Assembly (NCBI RefSeq): GCF_900188375.1
Contig: NZ_FZOO01000002.1
Span: 248,001-312,000 of the forward strand
Origin: Geodermatophilus pulveris
GTDB taxonomy: Bacteria > Actinomycetota > Actinomycetes > Mycobacteriales > Geodermatophilaceae
DNA length: 64,000 nucleotides
Direction: 5' to 3'
The translations under genes and the position numbers were made by a program. Numbering within the stretch: the stretch's first letter is position 1; the number at the start of each line of letters is the position of its first letter. The notes under the pieces are model-generated. The model saw only the letters and a list, made by a program, of their open reading frames with translations. It had not been told where the DNA came from and did no database searches. Positions 56,549-64,000 of this stretch are shown one piece after another.

Positions 56549-57088
56549 TCAGGACCCGCCGACGCCCCCGCCGTCGTCGGGCACCGCCCTCCGGATCTCC
56601 CGGGTGGCCCGGTCCACGTCGCGCCGCAGCTGGCTGCGCCGCTCGGCGGCGAGGTGCCGGCGGCGCTCCTCCGCGCTCCGCGGCTCCCAGCGGGGAACCG
56701 GGACGGGTCTGCCGTCGGGGCCGACGGCGACCATCGTGAAGTAGCAGCTGTTGGTGTGCCGGACCGTCTGGGCGACCAGGTCCTGCGTGGTGACCCGTAC
56801 GCCGACCTCCATCGAGGTGCGACCGGTCCGGTTCACACTGGCGTCGAAGGTGACCAGCTCCCCGACGTGGATGGGCTCGCGGAAGACGACCTGGTCGACC
56901 GACAGCGTCACCGCGTAGGCCCGGGCCCAGCGGGTCGCGCAGGTGTAGGCCACCTGGTCGAGGTACTTGAGCAGCGTGCCGCCGTGCACGTTGCCCGCGA
57001 AGTTCGACATGTCCGGCGTCATGAGGATCGTCATCGACAGCCGCCGCCGGTCGTCTCCGGGGCCACCTGCTCCTGACGTCCCGCCCAC
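56549..57088 (-). CDS. Acyl-CoA thioesterase (hotdog fold)
   Basis: A 179-residue single-hotdog thioesterase like YciA or BACH, which hydrolyses acyl-CoA to free acid and CoA. The signature MTPDMSNFAGNVHGGTLLKY carries the catalytic Asp/Asn and HGG, followed by VDQVVFREPIHVGELVTFDA. A basic C-terminal helix (RRRHLAAERRSQLRRDVDRA) follows. GTG 57088 has a GGAG upstream; ATG 57034 is the alternative if the basic head is noise. Confidence 0.9.
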   Translation of the reverse strand: MGGTSGAGGPGDDRRRLSMTILMTPDMSNFAGNVHGGTLLKYLDQVAYTCATRWARAYAVTLSVDQVVFREPIHVGELVTFDASVNRTGRTSMEVGVRVTTQDLVAQTVRHTNSCYFTMVAVGPDGRPVPVPRWEPRSAEERRRHLAAERRSQLRRDVDRATREIRRAVPDDGGGVGGS

Positions 57089-57360
57089 CGCCGCGCTCCT
57101 CCGACCGACCGTGTCGCCCGCGCCGCGCGGGACCACCGACGACCCGGTGCCGCCGGACGGGCGGCGGGGGCCGCCCGCCGGGTCACGGTAGCCACCGGAC
57201 GCCCTGGGCGCAGGGTCGCCGGTCGGCCGGCGTCCTCCGGTTTCCTGACCGGCCCGCTCACCGGGAGACTGGTCGCCTGGCCGCTCGGCACCACCGCCCT
57301 CGGCACCGCCGGCGCGGCCAGCGCCCCGTCCACCACCGCACCGACACCGAGGAGCCCCGT

Positions 57361-57750
57361 GTGACCGTCCTCGTCGCCTACGTCCCGACGCCCGAGGGGG
57401 ACGCGGCCTTCTCCGCGGCCGTCGACGAGGCGGCCCGCCGCCGCGAGCGGCTGGTGCTGCTCAACACCCCGCGCGAGGGGGCACCGGTGAGCGCGGCCCT
57501 GGCCGGGGAGGACGCCGTCCGGGCCCTCACCGAGCGGGCCGCGACGTCCGGTGTCGAGCTCGAGGTGCACCAGGAGACGCACACGGGCGACACCGCCGAC
57601 GCCGTCGTGCGGGTGGCCGGCGAGCTGGGCGCCTCGGTGATCGTCATCGGCCTGCGCCGCCGCTCCCCGGTCGGGAAGCTGCTCCTGGGCAGCACCGCCC
57701 AGCGGATCCTGCTCGACGCCGACCGCCCGGTGCTCGCCGTCAAGCCCTGA
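57361..57750 (+). CDS. Universal stress protein (UspA family), short
   Basis: A 129-residue UspA-type protein. It starts TVLVAYVPTPEGDAAFSAAV and ends with SVIVIGLRRRSPVGKLLLGS, TAQRILLDADRPVLAVKP. The G-x2-G-x9-GS nucleotide loop has Arg at the second Gly, so ATP binding may be weak or absent. GTG 57361 has GAGGAG upstream. It is single, with a small unknown gene 93 bp downstream. Confidence 0.88.
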   Translation: MTVLVAYVPTPEGDAAFSAAVDEAARRRERLVLLNTPREGAPVSAALAGEDAVRALTERAATSGVELEVHQETHTGDTADAVVRVAGELGASVIVIGLRRRSPVGKLLLGSTAQRILLDADRPVLAVKP

Positions 57751-57843
57751 GCGCGCCGGACAGGGACCTGCGCCCCTGACCCGGCACCGCGGGTCCGGCG
57801 GAGACTGGCCGCGCCGGTCCGGAGCCGGGGCAGGGAGGTCGCC

Positions 57844-58104
57844 GTGTACGTGGGTGTCGTCCACACCATCAAGGACGCCGAGGCCTGGGACCGGCTGGCG
57901 CACGGCACCGGCACGCCGGCCCTGCCGGAGGGCCTGGAGCTGCTCGCCACCGGGCGGGCGGCCGGCTCCGACCGCGTCATCTGCCTGTGGCGCGCGCCGA
58001 GCGTGGCGCACCTGCGGGCCGCCCTCGACGGCATGACCGGCACCTTCGTGGTGGACGACTGCTTCGCGGTCTCCGGCGGACCGGCCCCCGCGGCGGTCGG
58101 CTGA
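57844..58104 (+). CDS. Small conserved hypothetical protein
   Basis: An 86-residue alpha/beta protein starting YVGVVHTIKDAEAWDRLAHG and containing VICLWRAPSVAHLRAALDGM. The pattern resembles small ferredoxin-like barrels such as GYD-like or DUF3303-type proteins, without firm identity. GTG 57844 has GGGAGG upstream. It converges with the PhaZ-like gene, 8 bp apart. Confidence 0.6.
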   Translation: MYVGVVHTIKDAEAWDRLAHGTGTPALPEGLELLATGRAAGSDRVICLWRAPSVAHLRAALDGMTGTFVVDDCFAVSGGPAPAAVG

Positions 58105-58112
58105 CCCGCCGC

Positions 58113-58991
58113 TCAGCGGGGGGCGGGGGTCTCGTCGCGCCGCACGCCGCGCCACCTGCTCGCGCCGGACCGGGCGGCGTCCCGGTCGAGGAACGCGGTG
58201 ACCAGGTCGGCGATCTCGGCCGGGCGCTCGAGGATGAACAGGTGCCCCCCGCCACGGACGACGTGCAGCCGGGCGTCCGGGATGCGCCAGGCGAGGATCC
58301 GCCCGTTGACCAGCGGCACGATCGGGTCGTCGTCGCCGGCCAGGACCAGCGCGGGCTGCCGGACGGTGTGCAGCCACGGCATGCTGCTCCACCCGGTGAC
58401 CGCGTAGAGCTGCCCGGCGTAGCCGATCGCCGACGGCGGCCGCACCCGGCCGAGGGTCGAGCGCAGCAGCCGCCGCGGGTCGGTGCGGGCCATCCCGCCG
58501 TAGATCCGCCCGGCGATCTGCAGGTAGTGCTCGGGGTCGCGGTACCGGCGCGGGGTGGCCAGCGCCAGCAGCGCCGACGGGGCGCCGGGCATGCCGCCCA
58601 TCCCCGGCGCGGTGGCCGCCAGCACCAGGCGCCGGACGCGGCCGGGCGCCTGGTGGGCCAGCTGCTGGGCCACGACGCCGCCGAGGGAGACGCCGAAGAC
58701 GTCGACCTCGTCCAGCCCCAGGGCGTCGAGCAGGGCGGTCACCGTCCGCGCCAGGCCGGGCATCCGGCGCGGCCGGCGGTAGGGCGTGGAGCCCCCGATG
58801 CCGGGGGCGTCGAAGCTGACCACCCGCCGCCCGCGGGCGGCCAGCTCCCGCTCGAACGGCTCGGCCAGCTCCAGGCTGGCGCCCAGGCCGGTGACCAGCA
58901 GCAGCGGGCGGCCCGTGCCGCGGACCGACGTCCGCAGCCGCACCTCGCCCAGGTCGACCGTGGAGACCTCCGCCGGGGCGGAGCGGGTCAC
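58113..58991 (-). CDS. phaZ: PhaZ-like intracellular PHA depolymerase (alpha/beta hydrolase)
   Basis: A 292-residue hydrolase that resembles the mcl-PHA depolymerases of pseudomonads along its whole length. Shared stretches include LVTGLGASLELAEPFEREL, FDAPGIGGSTPYRRPRRMPG, VFGVSLGGVVAQQLAH (Ser nucleophile), YLQIAGRIYGG, GWSSMPWLHTVRQPALVLAG, DDDPIVPLVNGRILAWRIPD and GHLFILERP (His). It would release 3-hydroxy acids from intracellular granules. GTG 58991 is 10 bases after the acyl-CoA dehydrogenase stop, so the two share an operon with PHA synthase 2. The symbol rests on motif recognition, not alignment. Confidence 0.82.
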   Translation of the reverse strand: MTRSAPAEVSTVDLGEVRLRTSVRGTGRPLLLVTGLGASLELAEPFERELAARGRRVVSFDAPGIGGSTPYRRPRRMPGLARTVTALLDALGLDEVDVFGVSLGGVVAQQLAHQAPGRVRRLVLAATAPGMGGMPGAPSALLALATPRRYRDPEHYLQIAGRIYGGMARTDPRRLLRSTLGRVRPPSAIGYAGQLYAVTGWSSMPWLHTVRQPALVLAGDDDPIVPLVNGRILAWRIPDARLHVVRGGGHLFILERPAEIADLVTAFLDRDAARSGASRWRGVRRDETPAPR

Positions 58992-59001
58992 GCGGACGCC
59001 G

Positions 59002-60264
59002 TCACGTGAACGCCGAGGCGCCGGTGATGTCCCGGCCGACGATCAGCGACTGGATGGTCTCGGTGCCCTCGAAGGTGTGGATGGACTCGATGTCGGCCAT
59101 GTGCCGGATGACGTGGAACTCCAGCAGGATGCCGTTGCCGCCGAGCAGGTCGCGGGCCTCGGCCAGCACCTCGCGGGCGGTGCCGGTGTTGTGCGCCTTG
59201 GCCAGCCCGGCCAGCGTCGGCGCGATCCGGTCGCCCAGGGCCAGGTCGGCCAGCCGGCGGCAGTACAGCTGCATGGCGGTCACCTTGGCCAGCATGTGCA
59301 CCAGTCGCTGCTGGATCAGCTGGAACTCCACCAGCGGCCGGCCGAACTGCTTGCGCCGCCCGGCGTAGGTCAGCGCGGCCTCGTACCCGGCGACGGCGTG
59401 CCCCAGGGCCATCCAGGCGCACGAGCCGCGGGTGGTGGCCAGCACCGCCCCGGTGTCCTTGAAGCTGCGCCCGCCGGGCAGCCGGTCCTCCGCCGGGACG
59501 CGCACGCCCTCGAGCTCGATCTCGGCCTGCCACACCGCGCGCAGCGAGCCCTTGCCCTCCATCCGCCGCGCCCGGTAGCCCGGCGTCCCCTTCTCCACGA
59601 GGAAGCCCTTGACCTGGCCGTCCTCGGTGTCCCGGGCCCAGACGACGACGACGTCGGCGATGCTGCCGTTACCGATCCACTTCTTGGACCCGTCGAGCAC
59701 CCAGGAGTCGCCGTCGCGCCGGGCGGAGGTCTCCAGGGCGATGGAGTCCGACCCGTGGTCGGGCTCGGTGAGCGCGAACGCGCCGAGCGCCTCGCAGCGG
59801 GCCATGGGGGGCAGCCAGCGCTGCTTCTGCTCCTCGGAGCCGAGCATGGCGATCGACTTCATCGCCAGCCCCGCCTGGACGCCGAGGAAGGTGCCCAGGC
59901 TGCCGTCGCCGCGGTTGAGCTCCATGTGCACCAGCCCGGCGGACAGCGCGTCCATCGGCGGGCAGCCGTAGCCCTCGATGCCGTCGCCGACGAGCCCCGC
60001 CGCGCCCAGCTTCTCGGCCAGCTCCCGGGGGAACTCCGCGCGCTCCCAGTAGCCGTTGATGACCGGCAGCACCTCGTCCTCGACGAAGGCGCGGGTGCGC
60101 AGCAGGTGGTCCATCTGCTCGTGCGAGAGGTCCTCGCGCAGCAGGAAGTAGTCCGTCGACAGGGCGTGGCCGATGCCCTCGGCGAGCGGGTCCCCCGTGC
60201 TCGGCCCGAGCGTGTCGCCTGCGCCCTCGGCGCGCGTGTCCCTGCTGCCCTCGGTGAGTGTCAC
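59002..60264 (-). CDS. Acyl-CoA dehydrogenase, glutaryl-CoA dehydrogenase-like
   Basis: A 420-residue flavoenzyme that oxidises acyl-CoA to enoyl-CoA. The family block GAFALTEPDHGSDSI carries the FAD and substrate contacts. WVLDGSKKWIGNGSIADVVV and the C-terminal HTFEGTETIQSLIVGRDITG are closest to glutaryl-CoA dehydrogenases and related enzymes. The first 40 residues are Gly/Thr/Asp-rich with a loose repeat. GTG 60264 has GGAGGGG upstream. It lies between PHA synthase 2 and PhaZ, suggesting oxidation of released acyl-CoA. Confidence 0.9.
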   Translation of the reverse strand: MTLTEGSRDTRAEGAGDTLGPSTGDPLAEGIGHALSTDYFLLREDLSHEQMDHLLRTRAFVEDEVLPVINGYWERAEFPRELAEKLGAAGLVGDGIEGYGCPPMDALSAGLVHMELNRGDGSLGTFLGVQAGLAMKSIAMLGSEEQKQRWLPPMARCEALGAFALTEPDHGSDSIALETSARRDGDSWVLDGSKKWIGNGSIADVVVVWARDTEDGQVKGFLVEKGTPGYRARRMEGKGSLRAVWQAEIELEGVRVPAEDRLPGGRSFKDTGAVLATTRGSCAWMALGHAVAGYEAALTYAGRRKQFGRPLVEFQLIQQRLVHMLAKVTAMQLYCRRLADLALGDRIAPTLAGLAKAHNTGTAREVLAEARDLLGGNGILLEFHVIRHMADIESIHTFEGTETIQSLIVGRDITGASAFT

Positions 60265-60292
60265 GTCCGCCCCTCCTGCGTCCGGTGCCGGC

Positions 60293-61987
60293 TCACGAGT
60301 CCCGCACGTAGCTGCCCGGCGCGGCCTCGCGGACACGGAACCGGGGGCTGCCGAGCTCCTCGGGCGCCGGCTTGTCCGGCCCGGAGCGCTCGCCCAGCCA
60401 GGCGGCGTGGTCCGGCCACCAGGAGCCCTTCTCGGTGCGGGCGGTGTCGGTCCAGTCCTCGGCCGGGACGGCGTTGTCGTCGGTGACCCGGAAGCTGGAC
60501 TTGGGGTTGCCCGGCGGGTTGACCAGCGCGGCGATGTGCCCGTTGGTCGACTGCACGAAGCGCACCTTGCCGCCGAGCAGCTGGCTGCTGCGGTAGCAGG
60601 ACTGCCACGGGCAGATGTGGTCCGCGGAGCCGGCCAGCACGTAGGAGTCCAGGGTGACCTGGCCGAGGTCGACCTCGGTGCCCAGCACGGTGACCGCCCC
60701 CGGGTGGGTCAGCAGGTTCCGCGAGGTCATGGTCACGAAGTCCGCGTGCAGCCGGGCGGTCATCCGGGTGGTGTCGGAGTTCCAGAACAGGATGTCGAAC
60801 TTCGGCGGCTGCTTGCCCTGCAGGTAGTTGTTGATCCAGTAGTTCCAGATCAGGTCGTTGGGCCGCAGCCAGGCGAACACCTCGGCCAGCTTGCGCCCGT
60901 CGAGGTAGCCCTGGCGCTGCGAGGCGGCCACGGCCTCCGCGGCGGCGTCCTCGTCGATCGTCGCGCCGAGCAGGCCGGCCCGGGTCTGGTCCAGCACGGT
61001 GACCAGCAGGCTCAGGCTGGCCAGCCGCTCCTGCCGGCCGGTGGCGGCCAGCACGGCGGCGGTGATGGCCGACAGGATGCCGCCGGAGCACACGCCCATG
61101 AGGTGGACGGAGTCCTCGCCGGTGATCTCCGACACCGCGTCGATCGCCTCGATGATGGCGGTGGCGTAGGTGTCGAAGCCCCAGTCGCGGTGCCGGGCGT
61201 CGGGGTTGCGCCAGGAGATCATGAACACCTGCTGGCCCTGGCCGACCAGGTGCTCGACCATGCTGCGCCCCGGCGCGAGGTCGAGCACGTAGAACTTGTT
61301 GATCGTCGGCGGCGCGATGACCACCGGCACGCTGCGCACCGTCTTCGTCGTCGGCCGGTACTGGATGAGCTCGAACACCGGCGTCCGCAGCACCACCGAC
61401 CCGGGGGTGACGGCCAGGTCCCGGCCGACCTCGTAGGCGTCCGGGTCGACCATGGTCGGCACCCGCGGGGTGCTGGCCAGGTCGCGCACCAGGTTGCGCG
61501 GGCCGCGGACGACGTTGGCGCCGGCGGTGTCGATGAACGCCTTCCACGCGACCGGGCTGACCAGGGGGTTGTTGCTCGGCGACAGCGCGTCGACGAGGTT
61601 GGTGCCCGCGAAGCGGACCCGCTCGGCGTCGGCCCACTCCAGGGGGACGTCGTGCAGCAGCCCCAGCGCGGTCTCCCCGGTGGCCAGGTAGGCCTGCACC
61701 AGCCGGCGCAGCACGGGGTTCTCCTTCCACGCCGGGTCGGCGAAGCGCTTGTCCCGGCTGGAGGGGGCCAGCTCGGAGGTGCCGGCGGCGATCTGCGCCA
61801 GCTGCCCGGCCAGCGACCGGGCCCGCGCGGCCACCCGGTCCGGTCGGCGGGCCAGCCCGCTCAGGAACCGCAGCCCGGGCTTGCCCGGGGAGAAGCGACG
61901 CACCGTGCTGCTGGCCGCCTGGGTCAGCAGCAGGTCCAGCGGCGCGGTGGCCCCGGGCACCTCGCGCGAGTCGTCGACCGATGTCAT
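60293..61987 (-). CDS. phaC: Polyhydroxyalkanoate synthase (PHA synthase 2)
   Basis: A 564-residue PhaC paralogous to the one at 41.8 kb. The triad is Cys300 in LMGVCSGGIL, Asp456 in GSADHICPW and His484 in TNGHIAALV. FYVLDLAPGRSMVEHLVGQG and FMISWRNPD are shared with copy 1, but overall they differ enough to suggest different substrates. ATG 61987 is the clear start. The genes downstream are the acyl-CoA dehydrogenase and PhaZ-like depolymerase on the same strand. No phasin or PhaR/PhaE subunit lies beside it, so it should work alone. Confidence 0.92.
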   Translation of the reverse strand: MTSVDDSREVPGATAPLDLLLTQAASSTVRRFSPGKPGLRFLSGLARRPDRVAARARSLAGQLAQIAAGTSELAPSSRDKRFADPAWKENPVLRRLVQAYLATGETALGLLHDVPLEWADAERVRFAGTNLVDALSPSNNPLVSPVAWKAFIDTAGANVVRGPRNLVRDLASTPRVPTMVDPDAYEVGRDLAVTPGSVVLRTPVFELIQYRPTTKTVRSVPVVIAPPTINKFYVLDLAPGRSMVEHLVGQGQQVFMISWRNPDARHRDWGFDTYATAIIEAIDAVSEITGEDSVHLMGVCSGGILSAITAAVLAATGRQERLASLSLLVTVLDQTRAGLLGATIDEDAAAEAVAASQRQGYLDGRKLAEVFAWLRPNDLIWNYWINNYLQGKQPPKFDILFWNSDTTRMTARLHADFVTMTSRNLLTHPGAVTVLGTEVDLGQVTLDSYVLAGSADHICPWQSCYRSSQLLGGKVRFVQSTNGHIAALVNPPGNPKSSFRVTDDNAVPAEDWTDTARTEKGSWWPDHAAWLGERSGPDKPAPEELGSPRFRVREAAPGSYVRDS

Positions 61988-62132
61988 GGCCAGCTCCCTC
62001 CGGGAACGGTGTCGCTCCTCGATGACCTCCCGCCCGGTGCTGGGCACCGGGTGACGTCCGTCCGCATCATGCCCGCGCGGGCGGCAGCCATGCGCCCCGG
62101 GCACCGATCGACCGGGTCGCCGGTGGCCGCGG

Positions 62133-64000
62133 TCAGTCCGTGGCGGCGGCGCCGGTGGGCTGCTGCTCCGTCCCCGCGGCGCCGTCCGTCCCCGCGGGGA
62201 CCCCCGACCCGACGAGGGTGCCGGCCGGGGCCGGGGGGGTGCCCTCACCCGGCGTCTCCTCGACCGGGGCGCCCCGCACCTGGGCCGGAGCCGACGTGGC
62301 CGGCTCGTCCACCGCGGCGTCCGCGGCCTGCGGCTGCGGCGCGACCCCCTCCGCGGGGTCGACGGCCACCGCGGCGGACCCGACCGCGGCGGCGGTGGTC
62401 GCCTGGGGGGCGACCGTGCCGTCCGGGCCCTGCTCCAGGACCCCGCCGGCGAACTCCTGCCGGAGGACGCCGTCGCTGCCCGCGGCAGCCGCCGACAGCG
62501 GCCGGCCGATGCCGGCGTCGCCCCCCTCGGCCCGCCACGCGGCCGCGAACCCGCCGAGGACGGGGACCGGGCCCTCCGGCGTCGTGTAGAGCACGCCGCC
62601 GGTGAACGACGTCCACGTGGTGCCGGCTGCCGCGCCGGTGTGCTGCCCGCTGGTGGGCAGGCCGAGGGCACCGCTCTCGCGGCCCAGCCGGATCCACGCG
62701 TCGCGCGCGCCGCCGCGCAGCACCTGCGCGCCCGCGGACGCGGTCCAGGCGACGCTGCCCCCCACGAAGTCCTGCACGGAGCCGGCACCCGTCGTGACGA
62801 CGCCCGCCCGCGGGTGGCCCAGCACGCCGTCCTCCGCGCCGAGGGACACCCACCGGTCGCGGATCGGACCGTTCAGGACGGCCTGGGACCCGGTGGCCGG
62901 GCTCCAGTGGACGTGGCCGCCCTGGAAGGACTGCACGGCCCCCCCGCTCCCGGGGAGCGCGCGCTGCTCCCCGACCGGGTAGCCCAGCACACCGCCCGCC
63001 GCGCCCAGCGACACCCACCGGTCGTGGATCGTCCCGGGGCGCACGACGTGCGCCCCGGAGCCCGGCGACCAGTAGACGAGGCCCCGCTGGAAGGTCTGCG
63101 CGACGCCGCCACCGGGGAGGAGGCGCTCGGCGCCCGTCGGGTAGCCGAGCGAGCCGGTCTCCCGTCCGGCGCGGACCCACCTGTCCCGGATCGCGCCGCG
63201 CAGCTCCCGGGCACCGGTCGCGGGGCTCCAGTAGACCGCGCCGCGCTGGAACTGCTGGTACACGCCCCTGCCGTCGGCGGTGCGCCGCTCGCTGCCCGTC
63301 GGGTAGCCCAGGCCGCGCTCGGCACCGAGCCGGCCCCAGCGGGTCCGGATCGCGCCGCGCACCTCGTGGGCGCCCGTCGCGGGGCTCCAGTAGACCGTCC
63401 CCCGCTCGAACACGGTGAAGCGTCCGACCCCGTCCGCGGTGGCGGTCTCCCCGGACACCGGGTAGCCCAGACCGCGCTCCCGGCCTAGTTCGGCCCAGCG
63501 GCGCCGGATGCCGCCGAACACCTCCCAGGCGCCCGTCCTCGCCGTCCAGTAGATCGAGCCGCCCTGGAAGTGCTGGTACACGCCCCGCCGGTCGGCGGTG
63601 AGGGCCTCGTCGGCGACCGGCATGCCCAGGGGACCGGTGGCGTGCCCGAGCTGCTGGTGGCGCTCCCAGATGGCGCCCCGGACGGTGCGGACGCCGGTGG
63701 CTCGGCCGTGGTGGATGCTGCCGCGCTGGTACGTCGTGACCCAGCCCCGGCCGCCCGGCAGCCGGACCTCCCCGGAGACCGGGGCCCCCAGGGTCCACTC
63801 GCCGTTGGTGCGCTCGTAGTGGTCGGAGATCCACGTCCCCGACCACCGTCCGGTCACGTCGGTGAAGTAGTACCCGTGCCGCCGGTAGTGGTCGATGATC
63901 GGCTGGACGGCGTCGACGGTGTTCTGCCGGAAGCCGCCGTCGGAGCCGTCGTGCATCAGGACGTCGGCGTGGTCGTGCCACGGCACGGTGGCCCGCGCGA
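62133..64000 (-). CDS. Polysaccharide deacetylase-type protein with LGFP repeats (5' end beyond window)
   Basis: At least 622 residues, with the N-terminus outside the window. It enters inside a NodB-type deacetylase domain (HDHADVLMHDGSDGG, then IIDHYRRHGYYFTDVTGRW). From about 63.7 to 62.5 kb it has about eight LGFP-type repeats of about 50 residues, each with a W-x-x-L/G core and a Y/F-x-G-G-x-I/V-Y-W end, such as FQGGSIYWTARTGAWEV. LGFP repeats bind cell-wall arabinogalactan or mycolate layers in actinobacteria. The end is a 110-residue Ala/Pro/Thr-rich tail. The protein would be secreted and modify or anchor to the envelope. Confidence 0.85.
   Translation of the reverse strand, partial: ARATVPWHDHADVLMHDGSDGGFRQNTVDAVQPIIDHYRRHGYYFTDVTGRWSGTWISDHYERTNGEWTLGAPVSGEVRLPGGRGWVTTYQRGSIHHGRATGVRTVRGAIWERHQQLGHATGPLGMPVADEALTADRRGVYQHFQGGSIYWTARTGAWEVFGGIRRRWAELGRERGLGYPVSGETATADGVGRFTVFERGTVYWSPATGAHEVRGAIRTRWGRLGAERGLGYPTGSERRTADGRGVYQQFQRGAVYWSPATGARELRGAIRDRWVRAGRETGSLGYPTGAERLLPGGGVAQTFQRGLVYWSPGSGAHVVRPGTIHDRWVSLGAAGGVLGYPVGEQRALPGSGGAVQSFQGGHVHWSPATGSQAVLNGPIRDRWVSLGAEDGVLGHPRAGVVTTGAGSVQDFVGGSVAWTASAGAQVLRGGARDAWIRLGRESGALGLPTSGQHTGAAAGTTWTSFTGGVLYTTPEGPVPVLGGFAAAWRAEGGDAGIGRPLSAAAAGSDGVLRQEFAGGVLEQGPDGTVAPQATTAAAVGSAAVAVDPAEGVAPQPQAADAAVDEPATSAPAQVRGAPVEETPGEGTPPAPAGTLVGSGVPAGTDGAAGTEQQPTGAAATD

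Overview
The window is very GC-rich actinobacterial chromosome with strong G/C bias at third codon positions, many GTG starts, several leaderless promoters of TANNNT type, a WhiB regulator, SARP regulators and LGFP repeats. Together with apparent UAG-encoded selenocysteine this points to the Geodermatophilaceae (Blastococcus, Geodermatophilus or a close relative). I recall that UAG-decoding tRNA-Sec has been reported experimentally in that family; I could not check it here. No rRNA, tRNA, CRISPR array or insertion sequence was recognised.

Layout. 0-8 kb: a tyrosinase, a HEAT-repeat protein and a HEAT/SCO-like fusion in one plus-strand run, then a LysM membrane protein whose membrane segment is written by a hexanucleotide repeat, a PIG-L deacetylase, a large six-repeat protein with an N,N-dimethylformamidase-like C-terminus, and a small membrane protein. 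8-12.5 kb: regulators (two SARP/BTAD paralogues around a small protein, one LuxR-type regulator) and MscL. 12.6-20.5 kb: two SDR-type proteins, small conserved proteins, an APC permease coupled to a universal stress protein, a tautomerase, an MFS exporter, an AhpD-like protein and a dehydrogenase remnant. 20.5-32.4 kb: GH3 beta-glucosidase, a CPBP protease remnant, a GrpB-like protein, a SNF2 helicase, a GH15 enzyme coupled to glucose-6-phosphate dehydrogenase, a P450, an HpcH/HpaI aldolase and a conserved unknown.

32.5-36.2 kb is the most striking part. A minus-strand operon encodes a thioredoxin-fusion protein, a UGSC-family protein and an FAD monooxygenase, joined by 4-bp start/stop overlaps. 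The UGSC gene has an in-frame TAG exactly at the U of its U-G-S-C motif, followed by a perfect 8-bp hairpin at SECIS distance. Divergently from it lies an OsmC-like gene with an in-frame TAG exactly where the family has its first catalytic Cys. Both frames run on to a proper end, so both look like UAG-selenoproteins.

36-46.4 kb: small unknown proteins, a DUF4407 coiled-coil membrane protein, a ParA-like ATPase with a small partner, an MFS transporter, PHA synthase 1 behind a CRP-like site, an iron-siderophore binding lipoprotein behind a DtxR/IdeR box, a siderophore-synthetase remnant and a glutamine synthetase broken by two one-base deletions.

46.4-62 kb is largely acyl-CoA and polyhydroxyalkanoate metabolism. 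One minus-strand operon runs from a 3-oxoacyl reductase through a single-chain, eukaryote-like acetyl-CoA carboxylase and a KAS III enzyme with a 300-residue N-terminal extension to an alpha/beta hydrolase. Then come WhiB, an acyl-CoA thioesterase, a universal stress protein, a PhaZ-like depolymerase, an acyl-CoA dehydrogenase and PHA synthase 2. A plausible reading is that carboxylase, KAS III and reductase make 3-hydroxyacyl-CoA through malonyl-CoA for the PHA synthases, with PhaZ, thioesterase and dehydrogenase recycling it. The window ends inside a secreted polysaccharide-deacetylase/LGFP protein.
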